NCBI GenBank assembly: GCA_021229015.1
Contig: CM037778.1
Span: 85,886,756-85,950,755, forward strand
Length of the DNA: 64,000 bases
Direction: 5' to 3'
From: Solen grandis
Lineage: Eukaryota; Mollusca; Bivalvia; Adapedonta; Solenidae
The notes beneath the pieces are model-generated. The model made no database searches. It had not been told where the DNA came from and saw only the letters and a list, made by a program, of their open reading frames with translations. Below are positions 49,001 through 60,800 of this stretch, in pieces (position 1 is the first letter of the stretch; each line of letters opens with the position of its first letter). Made by a program: the position numbers and the translations under genes.

Positions 49001-50549
49001 TTAAAACAAACTTTAAAAAATTTTCTTTTTTTTTTGTTCCCAAAAAACCCTTTACAACTTTAAAAATCAATGCGTTATTTAAATCAAAATTATATTACAC
49101 TTATCTTAAAAGTGATCTAAAGCCAATATTCATTACAATCATAACTTGAAAAAAAATTTTTTCTTTAAAAATTTTGGCACTTGTTTTGACAGTCTACACC
49201 TAAAACCCCCGTTACGTGGATTTTTTAAATAGCAAGGAAGAAATCCAGGCTCACCCCCGTTCACAAAAACGTCTTTTTGTTTTTACCAAGGTAGTAATCT
49301 TTTTCCCCAAAAGAATTTGTTATGATCACAGATTTTCTCTGAAAAACGATTTTTAAAAAGGTTTTAAAAACAGGTTTTCAAAAAACGTGCAAGAAATTTT
49401 TTTCAAACCTTTTTCCCCCCAAATCCTAGCTTAAAAAGCCCCCCCTGATTTAAACTTCACCCAAAAATCGCGTTTACAAAAATTTTCATCTTTAAAATAC
49501 ATTTTCATATCCTCATAAACCCCTGACGGGGTTTTTTTACAATCTAAATTTTTTTGGGGGGGAAAGAAACACGGAAAAGTAGCATCATTATTAAAACCCA
49601 AAAAAAATGCTTCTTTCAGTTTTAAAACCATTTAATACCCGTTTTATCCCCTTTTCACAAATTTTGGTATTATCACAAACTTTTTTTGTAAAAAAAGCTC
49701 AAAACCCCCCAACCCCCTTTTTTGGCTTTTTTACTACCTTTGGGGACGGTAAAATTTTAAAACTTTAAAAACCCTTTTTTTTTTGGGAAAAAACGTTTTT
49801 TTTTGCAAACCAAGTTTCTGTAAAAAAAAAAATTTCATACTTGAACAAAATTTTAAAGAACCCCTCTTTTATTTTTTTTCCCCAAAAACCTCGAACTTTT
49901 CCAAACAAAAAAAAAATCACCCCGGGGGCCTTCCCTTTCCAAAAAAAACGCCCCTCCACGGCACTCACGCCCGGGGCTTTTCAAAACCCCATTTTTAAAA
50001 AGTAAGGTTGTCAAAAGGCTTGGTCTTTTTTTCCCCGTTTCCCGTCCCTTGAGAGTCGGTGGGGGTTTGTGGGGGGTTTTTTTACCCCTTGGGGTCTGGC
50101 ACCCAAAAAAAGGTAAAAACTCCCTTTTTAAAAGGTGTAGGGGTTTTTTTAAATCTTAGTTATCGGGGGGAAAAATTTTAATTTTTGGGGCCCCTTTTCC
50201 CCCCGTTTTTTGCCAAAATGGGACCGAACGGGGGGCACATCAATTTTTTAGTGATAGTTTGTATCTAAGTGTACGGAATAAAAAAACCCCCTTTTATTTT
50301 AAAAATATAATATAATATATAAAAATTTTATAATAAAAAATTTTTTTTTAAAAATATATCGTTTGTACTTTGGGGTTTGGGTTTCACCCCCCAAAGAGCC
50401 CCTTGAACAGAAAAAAACTTTATGAAAAAAAATTTTGGGCCTGGGCAAAAGCTTTTTTTTAATTTTCATTTTTTCAAACCAAATGAAACATAGGGGGTTT
50501 CTGTCGGGAAAACCCTTCATTTTTTTTCAATTGTCTCAGTTGGACTGTC
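42431..50549. other. Homopolymer-saturated sequence without recognisable content
   Basis: Almost entirely runs of A or T interspersed with runs of C or G. No gene, repeat family or motif could be read on either strand; the open frames are Phe/Lys low-complexity. This is the worst part of the suspected error-ridden stretch and annotation is not meaningful. Confidence 0.7.
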
Positions 50550-50649
50550 NNNNNNNNNNNNNNNNNNNNNNNNNNNNNNNNNNNNNNNNNNNNNNNNNNN
50601 NNNNNNNNNNNNNNNNNNNNNNNNNNNNNNNNNNNNNNNNNNNNNNNNN
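50550..50649. other. Assembly gap (100 N)
   Basis: A fixed-size gap. Sequence character changes completely across it, from homopolymer-saturated to clean repeat array. Confidence 1.
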
Positions 50650-51444
50650 GTTAGAGATCAGATAGAAGAATTCCGTCTCTGGCATACCATTTAAAAGACG
50701 TATACACACAAAATATATGGGGTGGCGAATTTAAGAAATGTGTAGTTTGTCCACTAGAAACGGTCAAACTTCACTTAAATTTAGGAAAAATTAAAATTCC
50801 AAAAATATGTTTTTTGTCGCTCCTGACTTTATTTTTGTTTATTCGTCATGAAATTTGCACACGTTATGTATTGTTAAGTTGAAAGGTTTTCACAATTAAA
50901 AATTAAAAAAAAAACATTGAAAAGGTCAATGTCATATTACGATATTTGTGTTTTTATTCGGCCACAAAGTGCTCCAAATATAAAAATATTTCATTGAGAG
51001 TATATAAACAAAGGTTTTAGTTCTTGAGGAGCACTTTCCAGTGATGTTTAGTTTTTGAAGATCGGACTTGATTTGTTCATTTTACGGCAGTCCAAAGTTT
51101 GATCCTTTTTTGGAATAATTGTTAATCAGTTTTTATGCTTCAAGTTGTGATATATAAGAAAAAGAATGTTCAACTAGTGCGACTTATATACTTGTTTGAA
51201 CTATTTGCTGTTTTTGCAATTTTGTTTCTAATTTTTTTAAGGGATAGGGTATGGGAAAATATTTGCACTAGAAGAGTTTGAATGTTCTAACATTGAAAAA
51301 AAAAAAAAAAAACTGTGCAAATGAGAGTAGGTCTTCAAAAACCTTTTCGTTCTATTTCATATTGAAAATTGTGGCTGAATTGAAATAAAGTGTTCAAGTT
51401 GATTAGGTTAAAAGCGAAAACCGAGATACCGCTTGCGGTTCTAG
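50650..51444 (+). mobile_element. Helitron/Helentron-like unit 0 (5' lost in gap)
   Basis: It begins within the common body (GTTAGAGATCAGATAGAAGAATT). It ends with hairpin ACCGC-TT-GCGGT (51428-51439) and then TCTAG (51440-51444), followed by TT. A hairpin just before a CTRR-type end is the 3' signature of Helitrons. The AGGTCA module near 50921 is mutated (TCAATGTCA). Confidence 0.6.
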
Positions 51445-51455
51445 TTATTTTTATT

Positions 51456-51485
51456 AGGTTTTCGCACCTCGCAGTGCGGAAACCT
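51456..51485 (+). repeat. Spacer hairpin AGGTTTTCGCAC
   Basis: AGGTTTTCGCAC, a 6-base loop, then GTGCGGAAACCT: a near-perfect 12-bp stem. It is followed by ATTGTTCTTCTTCTGTTTTA and a T-run leading to the next unit. Confidence 0.9.
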
Positions 51486-51533
51486 ATTGTTCTTCTTCTG
51501 TTTTATTTATTTTTTTTTTTTTTTTATTATTTT

Positions 51534-53758
51534 TCTAACCTTTTTTTGTGAACGGCATATCACCATGATAGAAAAAAGTCACATGTATGAAAATTTTATC
51601 AGTTATTACCACGTATTTGAAAATGATCCTAACGTTGAGAAAATTTTCATTTATGTCTTACTTTTCCCGCCAGGGGGCGTTTTGCATGAAATTTATTAAT
51701 GGCTAATAACTCACTTATTTGAGGTCCGATTCAAATGCGGTTTTTTGCATTCTGTTCCTTGTTGATAGCCAAATAAAATATGATAGGTTTCGAGGGTACG
51801 TGTCGCTGAAAGTATTGACCTACAGAAGGTTGAAAAGTTCGAACCTCTCAAAAAACTGTGCAAATGAGGGTAGGTCTACGAAAAACCTATCCATTTTTGT
51901 TAGAGATCAGATAGAAGAATTCTGTTTGCTGCAAATGATTTGCAAGACATATACGCACAAAATATATGGGGTGGCGAATTTAAGAAATGTATGGTTTGTC
52001 CTCTGGAAACGGTCAAACTTCACTAAATTTTAGGAAAAGTTAAAGTTTCAAAAACATGTTTTTTATCGCTTCTGACTTTATTTTTAGTTCATTCTTCATG
52101 ATATTTTCACAAGTTATGTATTGTTATGTCTGAAAGGGGATCACAATTAAAAAGTAAAAAAATAAATGAAAAGGTCAAGGTCATATTACGATTATTGTGT
52201 TTTTATTCGGCCCCAAGTAGCTCAAAAACTAAAAATAATTCATTGAGAGTATATGTAGAAAAGTTTTAGATCTTGAAGAGCCCTTTTCATTAATGTTTAG
52301 TTTTTGAAGATCGGACTTGATTTGGTCATATTACGGCAGTCCAAAGTTTGATCCTTTTTTGGAATAATTGTTATACCATTTTATGCTTAAAATTGTGATA
52401 TATAAGAAATAGAAAGTTCGACTAGTGCGACTTGTATCCTTTATTGAACTGTTTGCTGCATTGCTAGGTACCTAATGGTAAAATTTTTAAATCAATTTTG
52501 TTTCTCATTTTGCCGCTAGGGTGCGCTTTGCTTGAAATCACTCTTTTGCTTATAACTCAAAAAGTTGAAGCCTGATTCAAATGCGGTTTGTTGCATTATG
52601 TTCATTGTTGATAGCCTAATAAAATAGGATAAATTCAAGGTATGAGTGACTGAAAAGTTTGAGTTAGTAACGGAAGGTTGAGAGTTCGAACCTCGCAAAA
52701 AACTGTGCAGATGAGGGTAGGTCTACGAAAAACCTATCCATTTTTGTTAGACATCAGATAGAAGAATTCTGTTTGCTGCAAATTATTTACAAGACATATA
52801 TGCAAAAAATATATGAGGTGGCGAAATTAATAAATGCATGGTTTGGTGGCGAAATTAATAAATGCATGGTTTGTCCTCTAGAAACGGTCAAACTTCACTA
52901 AATTTTAGGAAAAATTAAAATTTCATAAACATGTTTTTTGTCGCTCCTGACTTTATTTTTAGTTCATTCTTCATGATATTTTCACAAGTTATGTATTGTT
53001 ATGTCTGAAAGGGGATCACAATTAAAAAGTAAAAAAATAAATGAAAAGGTCAAGGTCATATTACGATTATTGTGTTTTTATTCGGCCCCAAAGAGCTCCA
53101 AAACTACAAATATTTCATTGAAAGTATATGAACAAAAGTTTTAGTTCTTCAAGAGCTCTTTCCAGTGATGTTAAGTTTTTGAAGATCGGGGTTGAATTGG
53201 TTGAGTTATGGCAGAAAAGGCGAAAAGTGTACTTTTAACGAAATTGAAACGCTGTAGTTTCATGAATTTTGAGTCAAAAATTATGATTTCTTCAGGATTA
53301 AGACACTGAAAAGTGAAGTGATGTATACTACAAGGAATATTTGTTTGGTCACGTGATTATGACGTCATGCATATTTAAGCAAGAATTATTAAAAAAATCA
53401 TATAAAATCGGCAAGTTGGCGTATGAAGTTGAAATTTGCAGGATTGCCGTAGCCTACGGTGTGCAAAAAGTCTTGAAAATTTCAGATGATTCCTTCAACA
53501 AACATGGCAGATATTCATGTTTTTCGGATAAGGGCTTGTACACGAAAATCTAGCAAGTTGAAGTAAGAAAAGAAGGCGGTTATTGGGTTGGTTACCCTCT
53601 ATCCGGACGTTCCTACGCAGGAAATAGTGCCCGTGTTGAAAGGTGAATTGCGATGCGTATTTGAGAGAATGAGGTGCATTTTAGGATGCAATTGTGTACA
53701 CCAGGACCGATAAGCATATTGCCTTTGTCATTACGGCTTTCTCCAAACTTTTATTATT
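51534..53758 (+). mobile_element. Helitron/Helentron-like unit 1 (D-type end)
   Basis: It starts TCTAACCTTTTTTTGTGAAC. The body holds two tandem half-units of about 860 bp (markers CCGCCAGGGGGCG near 51668 and GCCGCTAGGGTGCG near 52513). From about 53180 it switches to module D, ending CTTTCTCCAAACTTTTATTA rather than in TCTAG. A 27-bp duplication (GGTGGCGAAATTAATAAATG) lies at 52816-52866. No convincing coding content. Confidence 0.6.
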
Positions 53759-53907
53759 AGGTTTTCGCACCTCGCAGTGCGGAAACCTATTGTTCTTCTT
53801 CTGTTTTATTTTTTTTTTTTTTAGGTTTTCGCATCGCTTGCGAAAACCTATTGTTCTTCTTCTGTTTTATTTTTATTAGGTTTTCGCACCTCGCAGTGCG
53901 AAAACCT
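53759..53907 (+). repeat. Three stacked AGGTTTTCGC hairpins
   Basis: Hairpins at 53759-53788, 53823-53849 and 53878-53907, each followed by ATTGTTCTT; the first two continue TCTTCTG. The middle one has a different loop (ATCGCTTG). They look like serial insertions of the same terminus. Confidence 0.85.
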
Positions 53908-53941
53908 ATTGTTCTTTTATTTTTTTTTTTATTATTATTTT

Positions 53942-56678
53942 TCTAACCTTTTTTTGTGAACGGCATATCACCATGATAGAAAAAAGGCACATGTATGAAA
54001 TTTTAATCAGTTATTACCACGTATTTGAAAATGATCCTAACGTTGAGAAAATTTTCATTTATGTCTTACTTTTCCCGCCAGGGGGCGTTTTGCATGAAAT
54101 TTATTAATGGCTAATAACTCACTTATTTGAGGTCCGATTCAAATGCGGTTTTTTGCATTCTGTTCCTTGTTGATAGCCAAATAAATATTGATAGGTTTCG
54201 AGGGTACGTGTTGCTGAAAGTATTTGAGCTACAGAAGGTTGAAAGTTCGAACCTCGCAAAAAACTGTGCAAATGAGGGTAGGTCTACGAAAAACCTATCC
54301 ATTTTTGTTAGAGATCAGATAGATGAATTCTGTTTGCTGCAAATGATTTGCAAGACATATACGCACAAAATATATGGGGTGGCGAATTTAAGAAATGTAT
54401 GGTAGGTCCCTGGAAACGGTCAAACTTCACTAAATTTTAGAAAAAGTTAAAGGTTCAAAAACATGTTTTTTATCGCTTCTGACTTTATTTTTTGTTAATT
54501 CTTCATGATATTTTCACAAGTTATGTATTGTTATGTCTGAAAGGGGATCACAATTAAAAAGTTAAAAAATAAATGAAAAGGTCAAGGTCATATTACGATT
54601 ATTGTGTTTTTATTCGGCCCCAAATAGCTCCAAAACTAAAAATATTTTCTTTGAGAGTTTATGAACAAAAGTTTTAGTTATTCAAGAGCTTTTTCCAGTG
54701 ATGTTTAGTTTTTGAAGATCGGACTTGATTTGGTCATTTTACGGCAGTCCAAAGTTTGATCCTTTTTTGGAATAATTGTAAATCAGTTTTTATGCTTCAA
54801 ATTGTGATATATAAGAAATAGAATGTTCGACTAGTGCGACTTGCGTACTTGATTGAACTATTTGCTGCATTGCTAGGTACCTAATGGTAAAATTTTAATC
54901 AATTTTGTTTTTCATTTTGCCGCTAGGGGGCGTTTAGCTTAAAAACACTCTTCTACTTATAACTCAAAAAGTTGAAGTCTGATCCAAATGCGGTTGTTGC
55001 ATTGTGTTCCTTGTTGATCTCTAATAAAATATGATAGTTTCCAGGTATGAGTGGCTAAAACTTTTTGAGCTACTAAAGGAAGGTTGAATGTTCGAACCTC
55101 GCAAAAAAACTGTGCAGATGAGGGTAGGTCTACGAAAAACCTATCCATTTTTGTTAGAGATCAGATAGAAGAATTCTGTTTGCTGCAAATTATTTACAAG
55201 ACATATACGAACAAAATATATGGGGTGGCGAACTTAATAAATGCATGGTTTGTCCTCTAGAAACGGTCAAACTTCACTAAATTTTAGGAATAATCAAAAT
55301 TTCAAAAACATGGTTTTTGTCGCTCCTGACTTTATTTTTAGTTCATTCTTCATAATATTTTCACAAGTTATGTATTGTTATGTTTGAAATGACCCCACAA
55401 TTAAGAAGTTAAAATGAAATTTCAAAGGTCAAGGTCATATTACGATTACTGTGTTTTTATTCGGCCAAAATAGCTCAAAAACAAAAAATATTTTATTGAA
55501 AGTGTATGAACAAAAGTTTTAGTTCTTGAAGAGCCATTTCCAGTGATGTTTAGTTTTTGAAGAATGAACTTGATTTCGTCATTTTACGGCAGTCAAATAT
55601 TGATCCTCTTTAGAACAATTGTAAATCAGGTTTTATACTTCAAATTTTGATATATAAGGAATAGAATGTTTGACTAGTGCGACTTGTATACTTGATTGAA
55701 CCATTTGCTGTATTGCTAGATACCTAATAGAAAATATTTACCCAATTTTGTTTCTCGTTTTGCCGCTAGGGGGCGCTTGGCTTGAAATCACTTTTTATAA
55801 CTAAAATAATTGAAGTCTGACTTTATGCAAAATTTTTACATTCTGTTTCTTGGTGACATCAATTTGAAACAACACTAAAAATCAAAGCGATATTTCATGA
55901 AAATGATAGTAATTCAATGTAACATTAGTCTGTAATAGTGTTGAGTTGCATAATACATTGTCGCGTGTTATTTTAAACTGTTGTTTGTCGTTTGCAATTC
56001 TTGTTTATCGAGTACAATTGTCGTATGTCGCCATCATAAAGCAACACACACATATAACGTTGCAGTACCCGAAGTCCGTAAAAAAGGTTTTCAAGTTTGC
56101 GACTACATAACAGACAGGTAATACTTAAAAGTGTTCTTCTTGGTAAAAAGTCTGCTTAAACATTGCGACAAAAATGTTTCAAAGATCACTGTTAACAGTA
56201 TCAACAAGCAATTGAACTAAGAAATGTTTTTCGAATCATGCGACTCGTGAACTGAATGGAATTGCTTTCATGAAAACCGATGATATCGCGACTACATAAC
56301 TGATAGGTAATACTCAAAAATCTTTTGGGTAAAAAGTCTTCTTAAACATTGCGACAAAAGTGTTTGAAAGATCACTGTTAACAGTATTCAACAAGACATT
56401 GAACGAAGAAATATGTTTTTTGAAACATGCGACTCGTGAACTGAATGGAATTGCTTTCGTGAAAACTGATGATATCGCGACTACATAACTGACAGGTAAT
56501 ACTCAAAAATCTTTTGGGTAAAAAGTCTTCTTAAACATTGTGACAAAAGTGTTTGAAAGATCGCTGTTAACATTATAAACAAGCCATTGAACGAAGAAAT
56601 ATTTTTCGAATCATGCGACTCGTGAACTGAATGGAATTGCTTTTGCGAAAACCGATGATATCGCGATTGCGATTCTAG
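53942..56678 (+). mobile_element. Helitron/Helentron-like unit 2 (E-type end)
   Basis: It starts TCTAACCTTTTTTTGTGAAC. The body has two half-units as in unit 1, then module E (from about 55848) with three 189-bp repeats. It ends with hairpin ATCGC-GATT-GCGAT (56660-56673) and TCTAG (56674-56678). Confidence 0.65.
56099..56664 (+). repeat. 189-bp tandem repeat, three copies (module E of unit 2)
   Basis: GCGACTACATAAC recurs at 56099, 56288 and 56477. Each copy contains GGTAATACT, GGTAAAAAGTCT, a CTGTTAACA palindrome and CATGCGACTCGTGAACT. The same three-copy array recurs at about 58310-58881 and 62780-63353. Confidence 0.85.
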
Positions 56679-56694
56679 TTTTTATTATTATTTT

Positions 56695-58895
56695 TCTAAC
56701 CTTTTTTTGTGAACGGCATATCACCATGATAGAAAAAATTCACATTTCTGATTTTTTTACCACTTTTGTCCTAAGATCTGAATTTGATCCTAACGTTGAG
56801 AAAATTTTCATTTTTGTCTTAGTTTTGCCGCTAGGTGGCGTTTTGTAAAAATGACTAAGGGCTAATTACTCTGTTATTTGAGGTCCGATTCAAATGCGGT
56901 TTTTTGCATTGTGTTCCTTGTCAGAAACTTAATAAAATATGATACGTTTCAATTATTTGCGTATATAAAACTTTCGTGCTACAGGAGGTTGAAAGTTCAA
57001 ATCTCGAAAAAAACGATGAAATAAAGGTAGGTCTACGAAAAAAGTCCCCATTTTTTTCAGATATGAGATAGGACAATTTTGCTCGTGGCATATGATTTGC
57101 AAGACATATACGCACAAAATATATGGTGTGGCGATTTTGAGAAATGTATGGTTTGTCCACAGTATGCGGTCAAACTTAACCAATATTTTCGAAAAATCAA
57201 CATTTTCAAAGCATGACTTTTACGGTTATTTGCAGCTCCTGACTTTAATTTTTGTTCAATCTTCATCATTATTTCACTGTTTATGCATTTTTATAAAACA
57301 AATAAAATCATAGAAAAAAATTCAAGCATAATATGCAAAGGTCAAGGTCATATACCAATAATTATTAGTTATATCGGCATAAAATAGCTCCAAATCTAAA
57401 AATATTTTATAGAAAGTATATGAACAAAAGTTTTAGTCTGTGAAGAGGTCTTTCCATTAATGTTTAGTTTTTGAAGATCGGACTTCATTTGATCAAATGA
57501 CCACAGTCCAAAGTTTGATCCTCTTATCAAACAATTGTATATCCATATGTTTCCTCTTTTTTGCTGCTCCTGACTTTATTTTTTGTTCAATCTTCATTAT
57601 TATTTCACTGTTTATGCATTTTTATAAAACAAATAAATTCATGGAAAAAAATCAAGCATAATATGCAAAGGTCAAGGTCATATACTAATTATTATTATGG
57701 TTTTTTTTCGGCTCCAAATAGCTCCAAAACAAAAAATATTTCATTGAAAGTATATGAACAAAAGTTTTAGTTCTTGAATAGCCCTTTCCATTTGTGTTTA
57801 GTTTTTGAAGATCGGACTTGATTTGGTCATTTTACGGCAGTCCAAGGTTTGATCCTCTTTAGAATAATTGTAAATCAGTTTTTATGCTTCAAATTGTGAT
57901 ATATAAGGGATAGAATGTTTGACTAGTGCGACTTGTATACTTGATTGAACCATTTGCTGCATTGCTAGGTACCTAATAGTAAAATTTTAATCAGTTTTGG
58001 TTCTCATTTTGCCGCTTGGGGCGATTAGCTTGAAATCACTATTAATAATTTAAAAAAAAACGGTGACATCAATTTGAAATGACACAAAAAAGATAATGCG
58101 ATATTTCATAAAAATGATAGTAATTCAATGCAACAGTTGTTCGTAATAGTGTTGACTGGCATATTGCATTGTCGTGTGTCATTTTATACTGTTGTTTGTC
58201 GTTTGCAATTGTTGTTTATCGAATACAATTGTCATTTGTCTCCATCATAAAGCAAAACACACATATAACATTGCAGTACCCGAAGTCCGTAAAAAATGTT
58301 TTCAAGTTTACAACTACACAACAGACAGGTAATACTCAAAAGTATTCTTCTTGGTAAAAAGTCTGATTATACATTGCGACAAAAATGTTTGAATGATCAC
58401 TGTTAACAGTATTCAACAAGCCATTGAACGAAGAAATATGTTTTTCGAATCATGCGACTCATGAACTGAATGGAATTGCTTTCATGAAAACTGATGATAT
58501 CGCGATATCATAACTGACAGGTAATACTCAACAATACTCTCTTGGGTAAAAAGTCTGCTTAAACATTGCGACAGAAACGTTTCAAAGATCACTGTTAACA
58601 GTATCAACAAGCAATTGAACGAAGAAATGTTTTTCGAATCATGCGACTCGTGAACTGAAGGGAATTGCTTTCATGAAAACCGATGATATCGCGACTACAT
58701 AACTGATAGGTAATACTCAAAAATCTTCTTTTGGGTAAAAAGTCTTCTTAAACATTGCGACAAAAGTGTTTGAAAGATCGCTGTTAACATTATAAACAAG
58801 CCATTGAACGAAGAAATGTTTTTCGAATCATGCGACTCGTGAACTTAATGGAATTGCTTTTGCGAAAACCGATGATATCGCGATTGCGATTCTAG
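56695..58895 (+). mobile_element. Helitron/Helentron-like unit 3 (E-type end)
   Basis: It is separated from unit 2 by only 16 T/A-rich bases. It starts TCTAACCTTTTTTTGTGAAC, carries two 330-bp repeats (57233-57890) and module E, and ends with hairpin ATCGC-GATT-GCGAT and TCTAG (58891-58895). Confidence 0.65.
57233..57890 (+). repeat. 330-bp tandem repeat, two copies (unit 3)
   Basis: GCTCCTGACTTTA recurs at 57233 and 57563. Each copy contains TTTCACTGTTTATGCATTTT, AAAGGTCAAGGTCATATA and TTTTTGAAGATCGGACTT. Confidence 0.85.
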
Positions 58896-58897
58896 TT

Positions 58898-58925
58898 AGG
58901 TTTTCGCATCGCAGTGCGAAAACCT
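58898..58925 (+). repeat. Spacer hairpin AGGTTTTCGCA
   Basis: AGGTTTTCGCAtcgcagTGCGAAAACCT is a perfect 11-bp stem, placed two bases after the TCTAG end of unit 3 and followed by ATTGTTCTTCTTCTG. Confidence 0.9.
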
Positions 58926-58963
58926 ATTGTTCTTCTTCTGTTTCTTTTTTTTTTTTTTATTTT

Positions 58964-60660
58964 TCTAACCCTTTTTTGTGAACGGCATAGCTCCGAGGTG
59001 AGAAAAGCCACATCTATGAAACTTTTATCAGTAATAACCACGTATTTGAAGATGATCCTAACGTCGAGATAATTTTCATCTTTGTTTTGATTTTCCCGCC
59101 AGGGGGCGTTTTATATGAAAATGTTTAATAAGCAATATCTCAATTATTTGAGGTCCGATTCAAATGCGGTTTTTGCATAATGTTCCTTGTAAATAGCCCA
59201 ATAAAATATGATAGGTTCCAAAAATTTGCGTATATAAAAACTTTCGTGCTACAGGAGGTTGAAAGTTCGAATCTCGCAAAAACTGTGAAATAAGGGTAGG
59301 TCTACCAAAAACGTGCCCATTTTATTCAGAGATGAGATAGAAGAATTTTGTTTGTTGCATATGATTTGCAAGACATATACGCACAAAATATATGGGGTGG
59401 CGATTTTTAGAAATGCATGGTTTGTTCACAGTACGAGGTCAAACATAACCAATATTTTCGAAAAGTCAACATTTTAAAAGCATGACTTTTAAGGTTATTT
59501 GCAGCTCCTGACTTTCTTTTTTGTTCAATCTTCATCATTTTTTCACTGTTAATGCATTTTTATAAAACAAATAAAATCATAGAAAAAAAAATCACCCATA
59601 ATATGCAAAGGTCAAGGTCATATACCTATTATTATTAGTTATATCGGCATAAAATAGCTCCAAATCTAAAAATATTTTATAGAAAGTATATGAACAAAAG
59701 TTTTAGTTTGTGAAGAGATCTTTCCATTGGTGTTAAGTTTTTGAAGATCGGACTTCATTTGATCAAATTACCACAGTCCAAAGTTTGATCCTTTTATCAA
59801 ACAAGTGTAAATCCGTATGTTTCCTCTTTTTTGCAGCTCCTGACCTTATTTTTTGTTCAATCTTCATTATTTTTTCACTGTTTATGCATTTAAATAATAC
59901 AAATAAACTGATAGTAAATAACGATGAAAGTATGCAAAGGTCAAGGTCATAATACCGATTATTGTTATTTTTATCGGCACGAAATAGCTTCAAATCTAAA
60001 AATATTTTATAGAAAGTATATGAACAAAAGTTTTAGTTTGTGAAGAGATCTTTCCATTGGTGTTTAGTTTTTGAAGATCGGGGTTGAATTGGTTGAGTTA
60101 TGACAGAAAGGCGAAAAGTGTACTTTTAACGAAATTGAAACGCTGTAGTTTCATGAACTTTGAGTCAAAAATTATGATTTCTTCAGCATTAACACACTGA
60201 AAAGTGAAGTGATGTATACTGCAAGGAATACTTGTTTGGTCACGTGATTATGATTTCATGCATATTTAAGCAGAAATTATTTAAAAAATCATATAAAATC
60301 GAAAAGTTGATGTTTGAAGTTGAAATTTGCAAGAATGCCGTAGACTACAATGTGCAAAATGTCCTGAAAAATTCAAGTGATTCCGTCAACAAACATGGCA
60401 GATATTCATGTTTTTCGGATAAGGGCTTGTATACGAAAATCTAGCAATTTGACGTAAGAGAAGAAGGCGGTTATTGGGTTGGTTACCCACGATCCGGACG
60501 TTCCTACGCAGGAAAGAGTGCCCGTGTTGAAAGGTGAATTGCGATGCGTATTTGAGAGAATGAGGTGCATTTTAGGATGCAATGGTGTACACCAGGACCG
60601 ATAAGCACATTGCCTTTGTTATAACGGCTTTCTTCAAACTTTTATTACGGCTTTCAGCCT
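58964..60660 (+). mobile_element. Helitron/Helentron-like unit 4 (D-type end)
   Basis: It starts TCTAACCCTTTTTTGTGAAC. Two 330-bp repeats start at about 59504 and 59836, then module D (about 60080-60660) ends GGCTTTCAGCCTCAAGTAG, a different small hairpin. It is more diverged at its 5' side (AGCTCCGAGGTGAG replaces ATCACCATGATAG). Confidence 0.6.
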
Positions 60661-60674
60661 CAAGTAGAATTATT

Positions 60675-60749
60675 AGGTTTTTGGGCGAAAACCTATTGTT
60701 CTTCTTCTGTTTTATTTTTAGGTTTTCGCACCACGCAGTGCGAAAACCT
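60675..60749 (+). repeat. Two spacer hairpins
   Basis: A short form with a reduced stem (60675-60694) and a full AGGTTTTCGCAC form (60720-60749), each followed by ATTGTTCTTCTTCTGTTTTA. Confidence 0.85.
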
Positions 60750-60800
60750 ATTGTTCTTCTTCTGTTTTATTTTTTTTTTTTTTATTTTTATTATTATTTT

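Larger units (their letters stand above)
26200..50549. other. Region with inflated homopolymers (probable uncorrected consensus)
   Basis: Runs of A, T, G and C of 4-10 bases become far more frequent than on either side, and coding blocks within it change frame at those runs. The effect strengthens to the right and stops abruptly at the N block at 50550; the sequence resumes clean at 50650. This pattern suggests an uncorrected long-read patch. Reading frames here should be treated as damaged by error as well as, or instead of, by mutation. Confidence 0.7.

Noticed and set aside
42431..50549. Numerous Phe- or Lys-rich open frames of 60-130 codons
   Set aside because: Low-complexity translations of homopolymer runs in a suspected error-ridden region, with no consistent frame or motif.
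53356..53363. TGACGTCA, a consensus CRE site in module D of unit 1
   Set aside because: The equivalent place in the other module D copy (unit 4) is TGATTTCA, so it is not a conserved feature of the family.
51719..54405. Similar open frames of 104 and 92 codons at 51719 and 54127
   Set aside because: Part of the common repeat body; the frame is broken in units 0, 3, 4, 5 and 6, and there is no recognisable domain.
53341..60444. Matching 70-codon open frames at 53341-53553 and 60232-60444 in module D
   Set aside because: Of roughly 20 nucleotide differences between the two copies, nearly all change the amino acid, so there is no sign of protein-level selection; the shared frame is due to recent duplication.
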